DNA of 63,399 nt from Alistipes sp. (GTDB lineage Bacteria; Bacteroidota; Bacteroidia; Bacteroidales; Rikenellaceae): positions 1 to 63,399 of the forward strand of contig JAFQRH010000020.1 of assembly GCA_017410165.1 (NCBI GenBank), read 5' to 3'. The notes below the pieces were generated by a model that was not told the origin of the DNA, did not search any database, and saw only the letters and a list, made by a program, of their open reading frames with translations. Positions 55,199 to 63,399 of the stretch are shown here, in pieces. How positions within the stretch are numbered: position 1 is the stretch's first letter; each line of letters starts with the position of its first letter. Made by a program: the position numbers and the translations under genes.

Positions 55199-55204
55199 AC
55201 GCAA

Positions 55205-56473
55205 ATGGGACAGACGAGCCACATATCGCTCTACGAGCTGCAATTGCAGATAGCAACCGTACTTGAATCGGCACTGCCGCTTCCGGTATGGGTGAGTGCC
55301 GAGATTGCCGAACTGAAAGTCAACTATTCGGGCCACTGCTATTTGGAGTTGGTCGAGAAGGATGAGGGCTCTGCCAACGGCACAGCAAAGGCACAGGCAC
55401 GAGGTGTCGTGTGGCGTTCGACCTACGCACGCCTTGCACCCTACTTCGAGCAGGCGACCGGTCGCCCGTTGAGTGCGGGTATGAAGGTGCTTGTCAAGGT
55501 GCTTGTCTCGCACCATCCGGCCTACGGATTGAGTTTGCAGGTGTCGGACATCGACCCCACCTACACGGTGGGCGATATGGAGCGTCGCAAGCAGGAGGTC
55601 ATCGCTCGCCTTACGCGCGAGGGTATCTGGGATGCCAATCGAGGACGCAAAGTGCCGATTGTCATCCAACGCGTAGCGGTCATATCGAGTGCATCGGCTG
55701 CCGGCTACCGCGACTTCTGCCGAGAGGTCGAACGAAGCCCGTATGCCATCCGCACGACACTCTTCGAGGCGGTGATGCAGGGGGCGGAGAGCGAGCGAAG
55801 CATTGCGGCGGCATTCGAGCGCATCGAGCAGCAGAGCGCAGAGTTCGATGCTGTGGCGATAATCCGAGGTGGCGGCTCGACCGGCGATTTGGACTGCTTC
55901 AACACCTACTCGACGGCATCGCTCACGGCTCGTTGCTCGCTACCCGTATTGGCAGGCATAGGCCACGACAAGGATGTGAGTGTGACCGATATGGTCGCCT
56001 GTGTGCAGTTAAAGACCCCGACGGCAGTAGCGGCGTGGATTTGCGACCGTGCGGCGGAGTTTGATGGCGCATTGGAGCGTGCGGCAATCCTGCTGCAACA
56101 ACTCTGCGCAAAGGCAACCCACCGCGCCGAACTCGACCTGCAACGCGCCGAGCAGACGCTGCGCAGCGCGACACAACGCACGATAGCCGAACGAGGCGTG
56201 TCGCTCACATACGCTGCCGAGCGATTGACGTCGGGCGTAAAGCGAGTGTTGGAGCGCGAAGGCAAGCGCATCGATTCACTTGCGCTGCTCGTCGAACGCT
56301 ACTCGCCGGAGCGCATCCTGCAACTCGGCTTTGCCGTTGCCCGCTTGCAGTCGCAAGCAATCCGTTCGATAGAGGATGTGATGCCGGGCGAGCGCATAAC
56401 GATAGAGATTGCCGACGGAGTGCTGTCGGCCACAATAAACGAAAAACAAAAACGCGATAATGGCGGAGAATAG
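55205..56473 (+). CDS. xseA: Exodeoxyribonuclease VII large subunit
   Basis: This is a 422-aa nuclease subunit that with XseB degrades single-stranded DNA in both directions. The N-terminal OB fold (WVSAEIAELKVNYSGHCYLELVEKD, about 27-110) precedes the catalytic core (VISSASAAGYRDF; IRGGGSTGDLDCFN; LPVLAGIGHDKDVSVTDMVACVQLKTPTAVAAWI) and a long coiled-coil region. The C-terminus ends in LQLGFAVARL. It overlaps xseB by 14 nt. Confidence 0.96.
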   Translation: MGQTSHISLYELQLQIATVLESALPLPVWVSAEIAELKVNYSGHCYLELVEKDEGSANGTAKAQARGVVWRSTYARLAPYFEQATGRPLSAGMKVLVKVLVSHHPAYGLSLQVSDIDPTYTVGDMERRKQEVIARLTREGIWDANRGRKVPIVIQRVAVISSASAAGYRDFCREVERSPYAIRTTLFEAVMQGAESERSIAAAFERIEQQSAEFDAVAIIRGGGSTGDLDCFNTYSTASLTARCSLPVLAGIGHDKDVSVTDMVACVQLKTPTAVAAWICDRAAEFDGALERAAILLQQLCAKATHRAELDLQRAEQTLRSATQRTIAERGVSLTYAAERLTSGVKRVLEREGKRIDSLALLVERYSPERILQLGFAVARLQSQAIRSIEDVMPGERITIEIADGVLSATINEKQKRDNGGE

Positions 56474-56669
56474 AGAGATTTCATACAACGAAGCGATAGC
56501 CGAGGTCGAGCAGATTCTCGCATCGCTCGGTGACGGCACGGCCGACATCGACTCACTCTCGGAGCGCACCAAACGCGCTACGGAGTTGATAGCCGCGGCT
56601 CGCGCAAAGTTGCGCAAGGCGGAGAACGAAATCAGCGCACTGCTCTACGAGCAACCCGCAAACCAATAG
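56460..56669 (+). CDS. xseB: Exodeoxyribonuclease VII small subunit
   Basis: This is a 69-aa helical protein: SYNEAIAEVEQILASLGDGTADIDSLSERTKRATELIAAARAKLRKAE, the usual XseB pattern. Its start lies inside the xseA end (14-nt overlap), which couples the two subunits. Confidence 0.94.
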   Translation: MAENREISYNEAIAEVEQILASLGDGTADIDSLSERTKRATELIAAARAKLRKAENEISALLYEQPANQ

Positions 56670-56674
56670 TGCGT

Positions 56675-57529
56675 ATGGGAGCGATTGGAAGAGCGATACG
56701 TTGGACGCTGAATGCCCTGCCCCGCACGTTTCTGCAACGTGTGGCGGGCGTGTGCGTACCACTGCTCGGAGTGTTATACGTGGGCAGAGGGCGCACGTGC
56801 CCCGTATGTGGCGCGAAACGCCGACGATTTCTGCCCTACGGCTACGGTGCGGTGCGCGAAGATGCGCTCTGTCCGCGCTGTCTGGCACTCGAACGCCACC
56901 GACTGCTGTGGTTGTGGCTCACGCGCGAAACGTCACTCTTCGAGACGCGACCCGTGCTGCTGCATATCGCACCCGAAGTGTGCCTGATGCGCTCACTCGA
57001 AGCGACCTATGCCGATTGCGCCGACCGCTACCTGACCGCCGATTTGGAGAGCCCGCTGGCAAAACTCCACTTCGACGTACAGCACTGCCCGCTGGCGGAC
57101 GAGAGCGTCGATGTGATTATCTGCAACCACCTGCTCGAACACGTCACCTCGGATGGCGTTGCGCTACGCGAATTGTACCGCACGATGCGCTATGGTGGCT
57201 GGGGCGTGATGCTTGCGCCGATAGACTATTCGCGGGCAGAGACCTTCGAGGATGATACGATTACCGACCCACAGGAGCGTGCACGGGTATTCGGGCAGTA
57301 CGACCATCGCCGCATCTACGGGCGCGACTACGCCGACCGTCTGCGCAAGGCGGGCTTCGATGCGGAGGAGATTGACTATAAAATGTGCTTTTCGGAAGAG
57401 GAACGCAGACAATTCTCGCTCGGCGACGACCGTTTGTATATTGTACGAAAACGCGCCATCGAGCCGGAGCAACCAACCGAAGCAGACGAAGCAGACAAAG
57501 AGCAACCAAACGAAGCAAACAAAGAGTAA
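56675..57529 (+). CDS. SAM-dependent methyltransferase with cysteine-rich N-terminus
   Basis: This is a class I methyltransferase of about 284 aa. The N-terminal region has two CxxC pairs (TCPVCGAKRR and LCPRCLALER, about residues 40-75), which may bind zinc. A Rossmann-like core follows (LHIAPE, LTADLES, QHCPLADESVDVIICNHLLEHV, MLAPIDYS). The C-terminal tail is a low-complexity acidic stretch of E-Q-P-x-E-A repeats. The ATG at 56675 is used; a GTG at 56669 would overlap the xseB stop. The target is unknown. Confidence 0.82.
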   Translation: MGAIGRAIRWTLNALPRTFLQRVAGVCVPLLGVLYVGRGRTCPVCGAKRRRFLPYGYGAVREDALCPRCLALERHRLLWLWLTRETSLFETRPVLLHIAPEVCLMRSLEATYADCADRYLTADLESPLAKLHFDVQHCPLADESVDVIICNHLLEHVTSDGVALRELYRTMRYGGWGVMLAPIDYSRAETFEDDTITDPQERARVFGQYDHRRIYGRDYADRLRKAGFDAEEIDYKMCFSEEERRQFSLGDDRLYIVRKRAIEPEQPTEADEADKEQPNEANKE

Positions 57530-57578
57530 ACAACGATACAACGATAGGTTAGTTTTAAGGAGAGGAGAGATTGAGAAA

Positions 57579-59822
57579 ATGATGAACGATTTGGAATTAC
57601 GGACAGAACTTGTCACACGATACAACACCTTCCGCCAAAAGATAGCGGAGATGTTCTCCGAGACGACACAACGAAGTGTGGATGCCGCACTCGCGTATGC
57701 CGACCGACACATCGGCACGCTCACGCGCTACGACGGCAACCCGATGCTCGACCACGATGTCGAGGTGGCTCGCATTGTCGCCACCGAGGTTGGTCTTGGA
57801 CGCAACTCGACCGTCGCCTCGATTCTGCACGATGCCGTGCGCATCGTGGCTCAACGCGAGGACGAGGATGAGCAACTCGACCAGATGCTCAAAGAGATTC
57901 GTGAGCTCTTCGGCGAGGAGGTTATCGGCATCGTCGTAGGACTTGCCAACATCTCGGAGTTGAAACTCAACACACAATCCGAGCAGGCGTCGAACTTCCG
58001 CGATATGATTGTCGCCTACTCCGAGGACCCGCGCGTCATACTCATCAAGTTGGCCGACCGCTTGGAGGTGATGCGCTCGATTGGGATGTTCCCGCCCGAA
58101 AAGCGACAGAAGAAGAGTTGGGAGAGTATGAACCTCTACGCCCAACTCGCCCACAAACTCGGTCTGTACAACATCAAGAGCGAGTTGGAGGACCTTGCGC
58201 TCGCCCAACTCGAGCCCGACGACTATCGCCACATCACGGGCAAACTCCGCGAGAGCGAGCAGAAGCGATTGGCATTCATCGAGCAGTTCATCACCCCGAT
58301 TCGCAAGGGACTCGATGCGGCAGGCATTCGCTACCACATCAAGAGCCGCACCAAGTCCGTCTATTCGATTTGGAACAAGATGCGCAAGCAGCGTGTTCCA
58401 TTCGAGGGCGTCTATGATATTTTCGCCATCCGCATTATCATCGACTGCGCACGCGAGCAGGAGAAGATGCAGTGCTGGACGGTCTATTCCATCGTCAGCG
58501 ACATCTATACGCCGAACACCGAGCGTATGCGCGACTGGATAACCATTCCGAAGTCGAACGGCTACGAGTCGTTGCACACGACCGTCTCGGCAGGCGACGG
58601 CAAGTGGGTCGAGATTCAGATTCGCACCGAACGTATGGACAACGTGGCGGAGTTGGGTATTGCCGCCCATTGGCGATACAAGGGTGTCAATCAGGGGGCA
58701 CAGACCAGCGAGCAGTGGCTCTCGCGCCTGCGCGAGTTGATGGACGAGACGAAGGAGGATATCGCCGAGCGTTTCGATGCCAAGCCCGCCTCGAAGGAGA
58801 TTTTCGTCTTCACACCGAATGGCGACATCCGCAAACTGCCCGAAGGGGCTACGGTGCTCGACTTCGCGTTCGACATCCACACCTCACTCGGCTCGACCTG
58901 CTCGGGCGGCAAGGTGAATGGTCGCGCGGTGCCGATTCGCGAGACGCTCAAAAATGGCGATATTGTCGAGATTCTCACGCAGAAGAACCAGCAGCCGAAG
59001 GCCGACTGGCTCAACGTCGTCGTCACCAGCAAGGCGCGTTCGCGCATCAAGGCCTTCATCCGCGAGGAGCAGGCGAAGAATGCCCGTCTCGGTCGCGAGG
59101 AGTTGGAGCGCAAACTCAAAAATTGGAAAATCACATCGAAGAGCATCGACGAGGTGGTTGCCTACTTGTGCAAGTACTACAAGCAGCGCACCGGCACGGC
59201 ACTCTACGAGTTGATTGCCACCGAGAAGATAGACCTCTCGGTCGTAAAGGATATTCTCACGAAGTGGCTCTCGGGCGAGGCGGAGGAGGAGCGTCGCGCA
59301 GCCGAGCAGGAGGCAGAGGCATTGCGTGCACGCGAAAAGAGCGCCGAACAGCCGCGCAAACCGTCGTCCGACGCGCTCATCATCGACGAGAGCATCAACA
59401 ACATCGTCTATAAACTCGCCAAGTGTTGCAACCCGATAAAGGGCGACGACATCTTCGGCTTCGTAACCATAAATTCGGGTGTCACGATTCACCGCAGCGA
59501 CTGTCCGAACGCCAAGCGTATGCGCGAAAACTATCCGTACCGCATTATGGAGGCGCGATGGAGAGAGCGTGCCGAGGGGTCGTTCCGTGTGACGATTGCC
59601 ATCACGGCGCAAGACTCGGCGGGTCTGGTCAATCAGATTACCGAAGCGGTGAGCCACGACCTGAAACTCAACATACGCTCGATAAATCTCACCTCGCGTG
59701 GCGACGGTACGGGCGTGGGAACAATCAGCGTCGAGGTGCCGTCGGCGGGCGTGGTCGATACGCTCATCTACGCCATCCTGCGCATCAAGGGCGTGCAGCG
59801 TGCCTACCGCATAAACAACTAA
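57579..59822 (+). CDS. RelA/SpoT homologue, (p)ppGpp synthetase with degenerate hydrolase motif
   Basis: This is a 747-aa RSH protein from ATG 57579, preceded by the purine-rich AAGGAGAGGAGAG. The N-terminal HD-type domain keeps His59 and His84-Asp85, but the usual HDxxED reads HDAVRI, so hydrolysis is probably lost. The synthetase domain follows (TKSVYSIWNKMRKQ, VYDIFAIRIIID, WITIPKSNGYESLHTTV, EIQIRT; about 250-370). Then come a TGS domain (about 405-465, EIFVFTPNGDIRKLPEGATVLDFA) and a C-terminal ACT domain (about 670-747). Bacteroidetes often carry two RSH genes; this looks like the synthetase-type one. Confidence 0.93.
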   Translation: MMNDLELRTELVTRYNTFRQKIAEMFSETTQRSVDAALAYADRHIGTLTRYDGNPMLDHDVEVARIVATEVGLGRNSTVASILHDAVRIVAQREDEDEQLDQMLKEIRELFGEEVIGIVVGLANISELKLNTQSEQASNFRDMIVAYSEDPRVILIKLADRLEVMRSIGMFPPEKRQKKSWESMNLYAQLAHKLGLYNIKSELEDLALAQLEPDDYRHITGKLRESEQKRLAFIEQFITPIRKGLDAAGIRYHIKSRTKSVYSIWNKMRKQRVPFEGVYDIFAIRIIIDCAREQEKMQCWTVYSIVSDIYTPNTERMRDWITIPKSNGYESLHTTVSAGDGKWVEIQIRTERMDNVAELGIAAHWRYKGVNQGAQTSEQWLSRLRELMDETKEDIAERFDAKPASKEIFVFTPNGDIRKLPEGATVLDFAFDIHTSLGSTCSGGKVNGRAVPIRETLKNGDIVEILTQKNQQPKADWLNVVVTSKARSRIKAFIREEQAKNARLGREELERKLKNWKITSKSIDEVVAYLCKYYKQRTGTALYELIATEKIDLSVVKDILTKWLSGEAEEERRAAEQEAEALRAREKSAEQPRKPSSDALIIDESINNIVYKLAKCCNPIKGDDIFGFVTINSGVTIHRSDCPNAKRMRENYPYRIMEARWRERAEGSFRVTIAITAQDSAGLVNQITEAVSHDLKLNIRSINLTSRGDGTGVGTISVEVPSAGVVDTLIYAILRIKGVQRAYRINN

Positions 59823-59904
59823 CCGCGCAGCCGACTGCCAACCTACACGCAAAAACGAGGAGACAAAGAAAAAACGAAAAAATAACCTAAAACTACAAAA
59901 ACAG

Positions 59905-61608
59905 ATGAAACGAATCACTATTCTGATGCTCATCGCGCTGACCACCGCGTCGGTCGTGATGGCGCAAAGCCGACACACCTCGACACTGCCGGCAAAAGCC
60001 AAGCGAGGTATGACCATCTACGGCACGGTCGAGTGCGACGGCAAGCCACTTGTCGGCGTACAGGTCTCGGATGGCTACGAAATCGCGCTGACCGACAAGA
60101 AGGGCGTCTATCAACTCCCATCCGCGAAGCGTAACGGCAACGTCTTTATCATCACCCCATCGGGCTACGAGCCGATGACGGAGGGTGCGGATGTTGTTCC
60201 GCAGTTCTGGGCAGAACTTACAGCCGATGCCACCACTGCCGAGCGTCACGACTTCGCGCTACGTCGCGCAGAGAACGACCGCCACGTGATTGTTGCAGTT
60301 GCCGACATCCATATCGCCAACCACCACAACGATAAGGGCAATTTTACGGATACGTTCCTGCCTGCTCTGCGTGCCGAAATCGAACAGTATCGCAAGCAGG
60401 GCATTCCGGTCTATACGCTCGCTTTGGGCGATAGCACCCACGAAATCTATTGGTACGACTACCTCTACGATATTGGCGACTTCCGCCGCACGCTCGCCGA
60501 GGTGAAGTTCCCTACCCCGCTCTTCAACACGATGGGCAACCACGACAACGACGGTGCTACACCGCACGGCGAGGATACCGACTTCGCGGCAACGGCAAAG
60601 TATCGCAAGGCATTCGGTCCGACCTACTACTCGATGAATCTCGGCAAGATTCACTACGTGATGCTCGACAACATCTACTACATCAACGCGCCGGGTGGCA
60701 AGAAGGCGAAGGGCGTTGTCGGCTCGCGCAACTACAAAATCGCCATCAGCCGCGAGCAACTCGATTGGCTGGCAAAGGATTTGGCAGCGGTCGATAAATC
60801 GACACCGGTGGTCATCGGTTGTCACTCACCTATTTTCCGCTACAAAAATGCTCGTAGCGGTGCCATCACCTCGACACTCTCGGAGGAGAATGCTGCCGAG
60901 TTGGCGTCGCTGCTCAAAGATTTCGCAGCCGTGCATATCCTCTCGGGCCACACCCACCGCAACCGCGTAACGTACTGCCGCGAGGATGCGACACGCCCCG
61001 AACTTCGCAACATCATCGACCACAATATCGTAGCCGTAGCGGGTTCGCTCTGGTACTCGTCGGGCTTCGGTGGCCCGCAAATCGGTTCGCTCGGCGAGCC
61101 GTCGGGTTGCAAGATTTTCCCGATTGACGGCACCGATATCAAGTGGTACTTCAAGGCGACCGAATACGCCGCCGACAAGCAGTTCACGTGCTTCGATATG
61201 AACAGCGTACGCGAATACTTCCGCACCAACGGCGAGGTGGCGGCCTTCCGCGACCACTTCCCGAAACGCTCCGATTACAGCAACTTCGAGGAGAATGCCG
61301 TAATGATAAACGTGTGGGATTGGGCAAACGATTGGAAAATCTCCGTCCGCGAGAACGGCAAGGAGCTCGACGTCGTGCGTCGCAAGACCGAAAATCCGTT
61401 GATGCTCGTCAATATCGACATTCCGAACTCGCTGTGGCTTGCCAAGTTCTCGCCGAAGAGCAACAAGCAGAAACCAAATCCGCATATGTTCCACGTCGTG
61501 ACTTCGTCGCCCGACTCGACGCTTGAAGTCACGGTCACCGACTCGTTCGGTAACGTATATACCGAGACAATGGTGCGACCAAAAGCGTTCCACCGCCATA
61601 TGAGATAG
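59905..61608 (+). CDS. Secreted calcineurin-like phosphoesterase 1 (MetallophosN-Metallophos-MetallophosC)
   Basis: This is a 567-aa exported enzyme with signal peptide MKRITILMLIALTTASVVMAQ. Three domains are visible. An N-terminal beta domain (about 35-130; IYGTVECDGKPLVGVQVSDGYEIALTDKKGVYQL) resembles a carboxypeptidase-regulatory fold. The metallophosphatase core is about 128-365 (Asp134 in VADIH, GNHDND at 211-216, CHSPIF, and GHTH with His349/His351). A C-terminal beta domain is about 430-560. Substrate unknown; family members include surface phosphodiesterases and phosphatases. Followed after 40 nt by a close paralogue. Confidence 0.9.
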   Translation: MKRITILMLIALTTASVVMAQSRHTSTLPAKAKRGMTIYGTVECDGKPLVGVQVSDGYEIALTDKKGVYQLPSAKRNGNVFIITPSGYEPMTEGADVVPQFWAELTADATTAERHDFALRRAENDRHVIVAVADIHIANHHNDKGNFTDTFLPALRAEIEQYRKQGIPVYTLALGDSTHEIYWYDYLYDIGDFRRTLAEVKFPTPLFNTMGNHDNDGATPHGEDTDFAATAKYRKAFGPTYYSMNLGKIHYVMLDNIYYINAPGGKKAKGVVGSRNYKIAISREQLDWLAKDLAAVDKSTPVVIGCHSPIFRYKNARSGAITSTLSEENAAELASLLKDFAAVHILSGHTHRNRVTYCREDATRPELRNIIDHNIVAVAGSLWYSSGFGGPQIGSLGEPSGCKIFPIDGTDIKWYFKATEYAADKQFTCFDMNSVREYFRTNGEVAAFRDHFPKRSDYSNFEENAVMINVWDWANDWKISVRENGKELDVVRRKTENPLMLVNIDIPNSLWLAKFSPKSNKQKPNPHMFHVVTSSPDSTLEVTVTDSFGNVYTETMVRPKAFHRHMR

Positions 61609-61648
61609 CAAGATAAATAACAACGATAAAACAGACAAATACCCAATT

Positions 61649-63373
61649 ATGAAACGAACATTTTTCGCATTTACGCTGTCGCTCCTGATGCTCGCAGGCG
61701 CGTGGAGTGCAACAGCACAGAGCACACACACCTCAACCCTGCCTGCAAAGGCCAAGAAGGGTACAACCATCTACGGCACGGTCGAGTGCGACGGTACGCC
61801 GCTTGCAGGTGTGCAGGTGTCGGATGGCTACGAAATCGTACTGACCGACAAGAAGGGCGTATATCAGCTCCCATCCGAGAAGCGCAACGGCAACGTCTTT
61901 ATCATCACCCCATCGGGCTACGAGCCGATGACAGAGGGCACGGATGTCATTCCACAGTTCTGGGCACACCTTACCGCCGATGCCGCAACCGCCGAGCGTC
62001 ACGACTTCGCGCTGCGCCGCGTCGATAACGACCGCCACGTGATTGTCGCCGTGACGGATATCCACTTGGCAAACCGTCTGAACGACGTTACGACCTTCAC
62101 CGATTCGTTCGTTCCGTCGCTCACGGCCGAAATCGAGCAGTATCGCAAGCAGGGCATTCCGGTCTATACGATAAGTATGGGCGACAATAGTTTCGACCTC
62201 TATTGGTACGACTATATCTACGACATCGGCAACTTCCGCCGCACGCTCGCCGAGTCGCACTACCCGACGATGTTCTTCAACGCAATGGGTAACCACGACA
62301 ACGACGGCGCAACTCCACACAGCGCAACGGTCGATTTCGACGCTGCGGCGAAGTATCGCAAGGCATTCGGCCCGACCTACTACTCGATGAACATCGGCAA
62401 GATTCACTACGTCGTGCTCGACAACATCGTCTATCGCAACGAGCAGAAAGCCAAAGCCAAGCCGGGTAAAAATATCGCCGGTGCGCGTAACTATACGATT
62501 GCTCTCACTCGCGAGCAGCTCGATTGGTTGGCAAAGGACCTGGCTTCGGTCGATAAATCGACACCGGTCATCTTCAGCGTTCACAGTCCGATTTTCCGCT
62601 ACAAGAACTATATGGATGGTGAGGTGCAAATTCGTCTGCCGGAGGAGCAGCAAGCCGAGTTTGTAGGTCTGATTAAGGATTTCAAGGCCGTACACGTCCT
62701 CTCGGGTCACACCCACCGCAACCGTTGCTGCTACGGCCACCGCGACACCTCGAAGCCCGAGATTGCAAACGTCATCGAGCATACGGTTGCTGCCGCATCG
62801 GGCGCACGTTGGCATACGTCGGCATTCGGCGGACCGCAGATTGCCGTTACGGGCGACCCATCGGGTTGTAAGATTCTGCCTATCGACGGCACCGATATCA
62901 AGTGGTACTTCAAGGCGACCGAATATCCTGCCGACAAACAGTTCTTCTGCTTCGATATGAACGAGGTGCGCCGCTACTTCCAAGAGAATGGCGAGGTGCG
63001 CGTCCTGCTCGACCACTTCCCGAAGCGTACCGACTTCGGCGCATTCGAGACGGACAACGCCGTGATGATTCACGTTTGGGATTGGGCAACCGACTGGAAA
63101 ATCTCCGTCCGCGAGAATGGTCGCGAGCTCGACGTCAAGCGCAAGAAGGCCGAGAGTCCGCTCTATATGATTACGTACGACGTTCCGAAGCGTCTGTGGA
63201 TGTTCGACCTCAACTCCGACAGCAGTTCCAAGCCATCGCGCCACCCGCATATGTTCCACGTCGTGACGTCGGCTCCCGACTCGACGCTCGAAGTCACGGT
63301 TACCGATTCGTTCGGCAACGTATATACCGAGACAATGGTGCGTCCGAAGCCATTTCACAAATTTATGAAGTAG
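61649..63373 (+). CDS. Secreted calcineurin-like phosphoesterase 2 (paralogue)
   Basis: This is a 574-aa protein with the same three-domain layout and clear similarity over its whole length to the gene before it. It has signal peptide MKRTFFAFTLSLLMLAGAWSATAQ, VTDIHLANRLND in place of VADIHIANHHND, GDNSFDL, GNHDNDG, VHSPIF (Cys replaced by Val) and GHTHRNR. A small insertion, NEQKAKAKPGKNIAG, lies in the middle. The tandem pair probably arose by duplication; the second copy could have a different substrate preference. It ends 26 nt before the window edge. Confidence 0.9.
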   Translation: MKRTFFAFTLSLLMLAGAWSATAQSTHTSTLPAKAKKGTTIYGTVECDGTPLAGVQVSDGYEIVLTDKKGVYQLPSEKRNGNVFIITPSGYEPMTEGTDVIPQFWAHLTADAATAERHDFALRRVDNDRHVIVAVTDIHLANRLNDVTTFTDSFVPSLTAEIEQYRKQGIPVYTISMGDNSFDLYWYDYIYDIGNFRRTLAESHYPTMFFNAMGNHDNDGATPHSATVDFDAAAKYRKAFGPTYYSMNIGKIHYVVLDNIVYRNEQKAKAKPGKNIAGARNYTIALTREQLDWLAKDLASVDKSTPVIFSVHSPIFRYKNYMDGEVQIRLPEEQQAEFVGLIKDFKAVHVLSGHTHRNRCCYGHRDTSKPEIANVIEHTVAAASGARWHTSAFGGPQIAVTGDPSGCKILPIDGTDIKWYFKATEYPADKQFFCFDMNEVRRYFQENGEVRVLLDHFPKRTDFGAFETDNAVMIHVWDWATDWKISVRENGRELDVKRKKAESPLYMITYDVPKRLWMFDLNSDSSSKPSRHPHMFHVVTSAPDSTLEVTVTDSFGNVYTETMVRPKPFHKFMK

Positions 63374-63399
63374 TAAATCTCGCAACCAAACTAATATAA

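Overview
This 63.4 kb window is chromosomal DNA from a GC-rich member of the Bacteroidales. Alistipes or another Rikenellaceae genus is my best guess, from overall impression rather than any search. Reasons: promoter -7 boxes of the Bacteroidetes type (TAnnTTTG) before most transcription units, almost no Shine-Dalgarno sequences, many short Bacteroidales-style signal peptides ending in A-Q, a MraY with the long insert typical of the phylum, DUF4296, MetallophosN/C proteins, and the order rpsL-rpsG-fusA-rpsJ through rplQ. I saw no tRNA, rRNA, CRISPR array, transposase or phage gene.

Layout. 0.1-6 kb (+): murE-mraY-murD-ftsW, the middle of a division/cell-wall cluster, followed by an S4-domain protein rather than murG. 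6.1-6.8 kb: one AT-rich, unrecognised exported protein, with a terminator after it. 7-17.4 kb (+): a tight ten-gene run (flippase, holB, folK, lipoprotein, Ig-like lipoprotein, outer-membrane barrel, rbfA, LolC/E-like permease, DUF4296 lipoprotein, amidohydrolase). 17.4-21 kb (-): prmA, a secreted glycerophosphodiesterase, a GlpT/UhpC-like antiporter and ybaK as one operon, divergent from xerD-recO (21.1-22.7 kb, +). 22.7-26.6 kb: pth, rplY and pgk (-), separated by spacers full of structured repeats. 26.6-45 kb (-): the str-S10-spc-alpha ribosomal superoperon with fusA, secY, map, infA and rpoA. 45.7-46.6 kb (-): a secreted esterase, divergent from leuS (+). 49.5-53.3 kb (+): four tandem paralogous secreted alpha/beta hydrolases. 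53.4-59.8 kb (+): prfA, a TonB-C-domain protein, xseA-xseB, a methyltransferase and a RelA/SpoT protein. 59.9-63.4 kb (+): two tandem secreted metallophosphoesterases.

Most of the window is housekeeping. The least explained structure is non-coding. Five nested inverted-repeat elements lie between 22.9 and 26.6 kb, each with the apex consensus TACTNNNCGTA and each with a different, self-complementary inner stem. In three of them the outer arm runs into or over the stop codon of pth, pgk or rplQ. The spacers around them also carry degenerate direct repeats with a period near 10 nt. Other accessory-looking features are the tandem esterase and phosphoesterase families and the AT-rich orphan gene at 6.1 kb.
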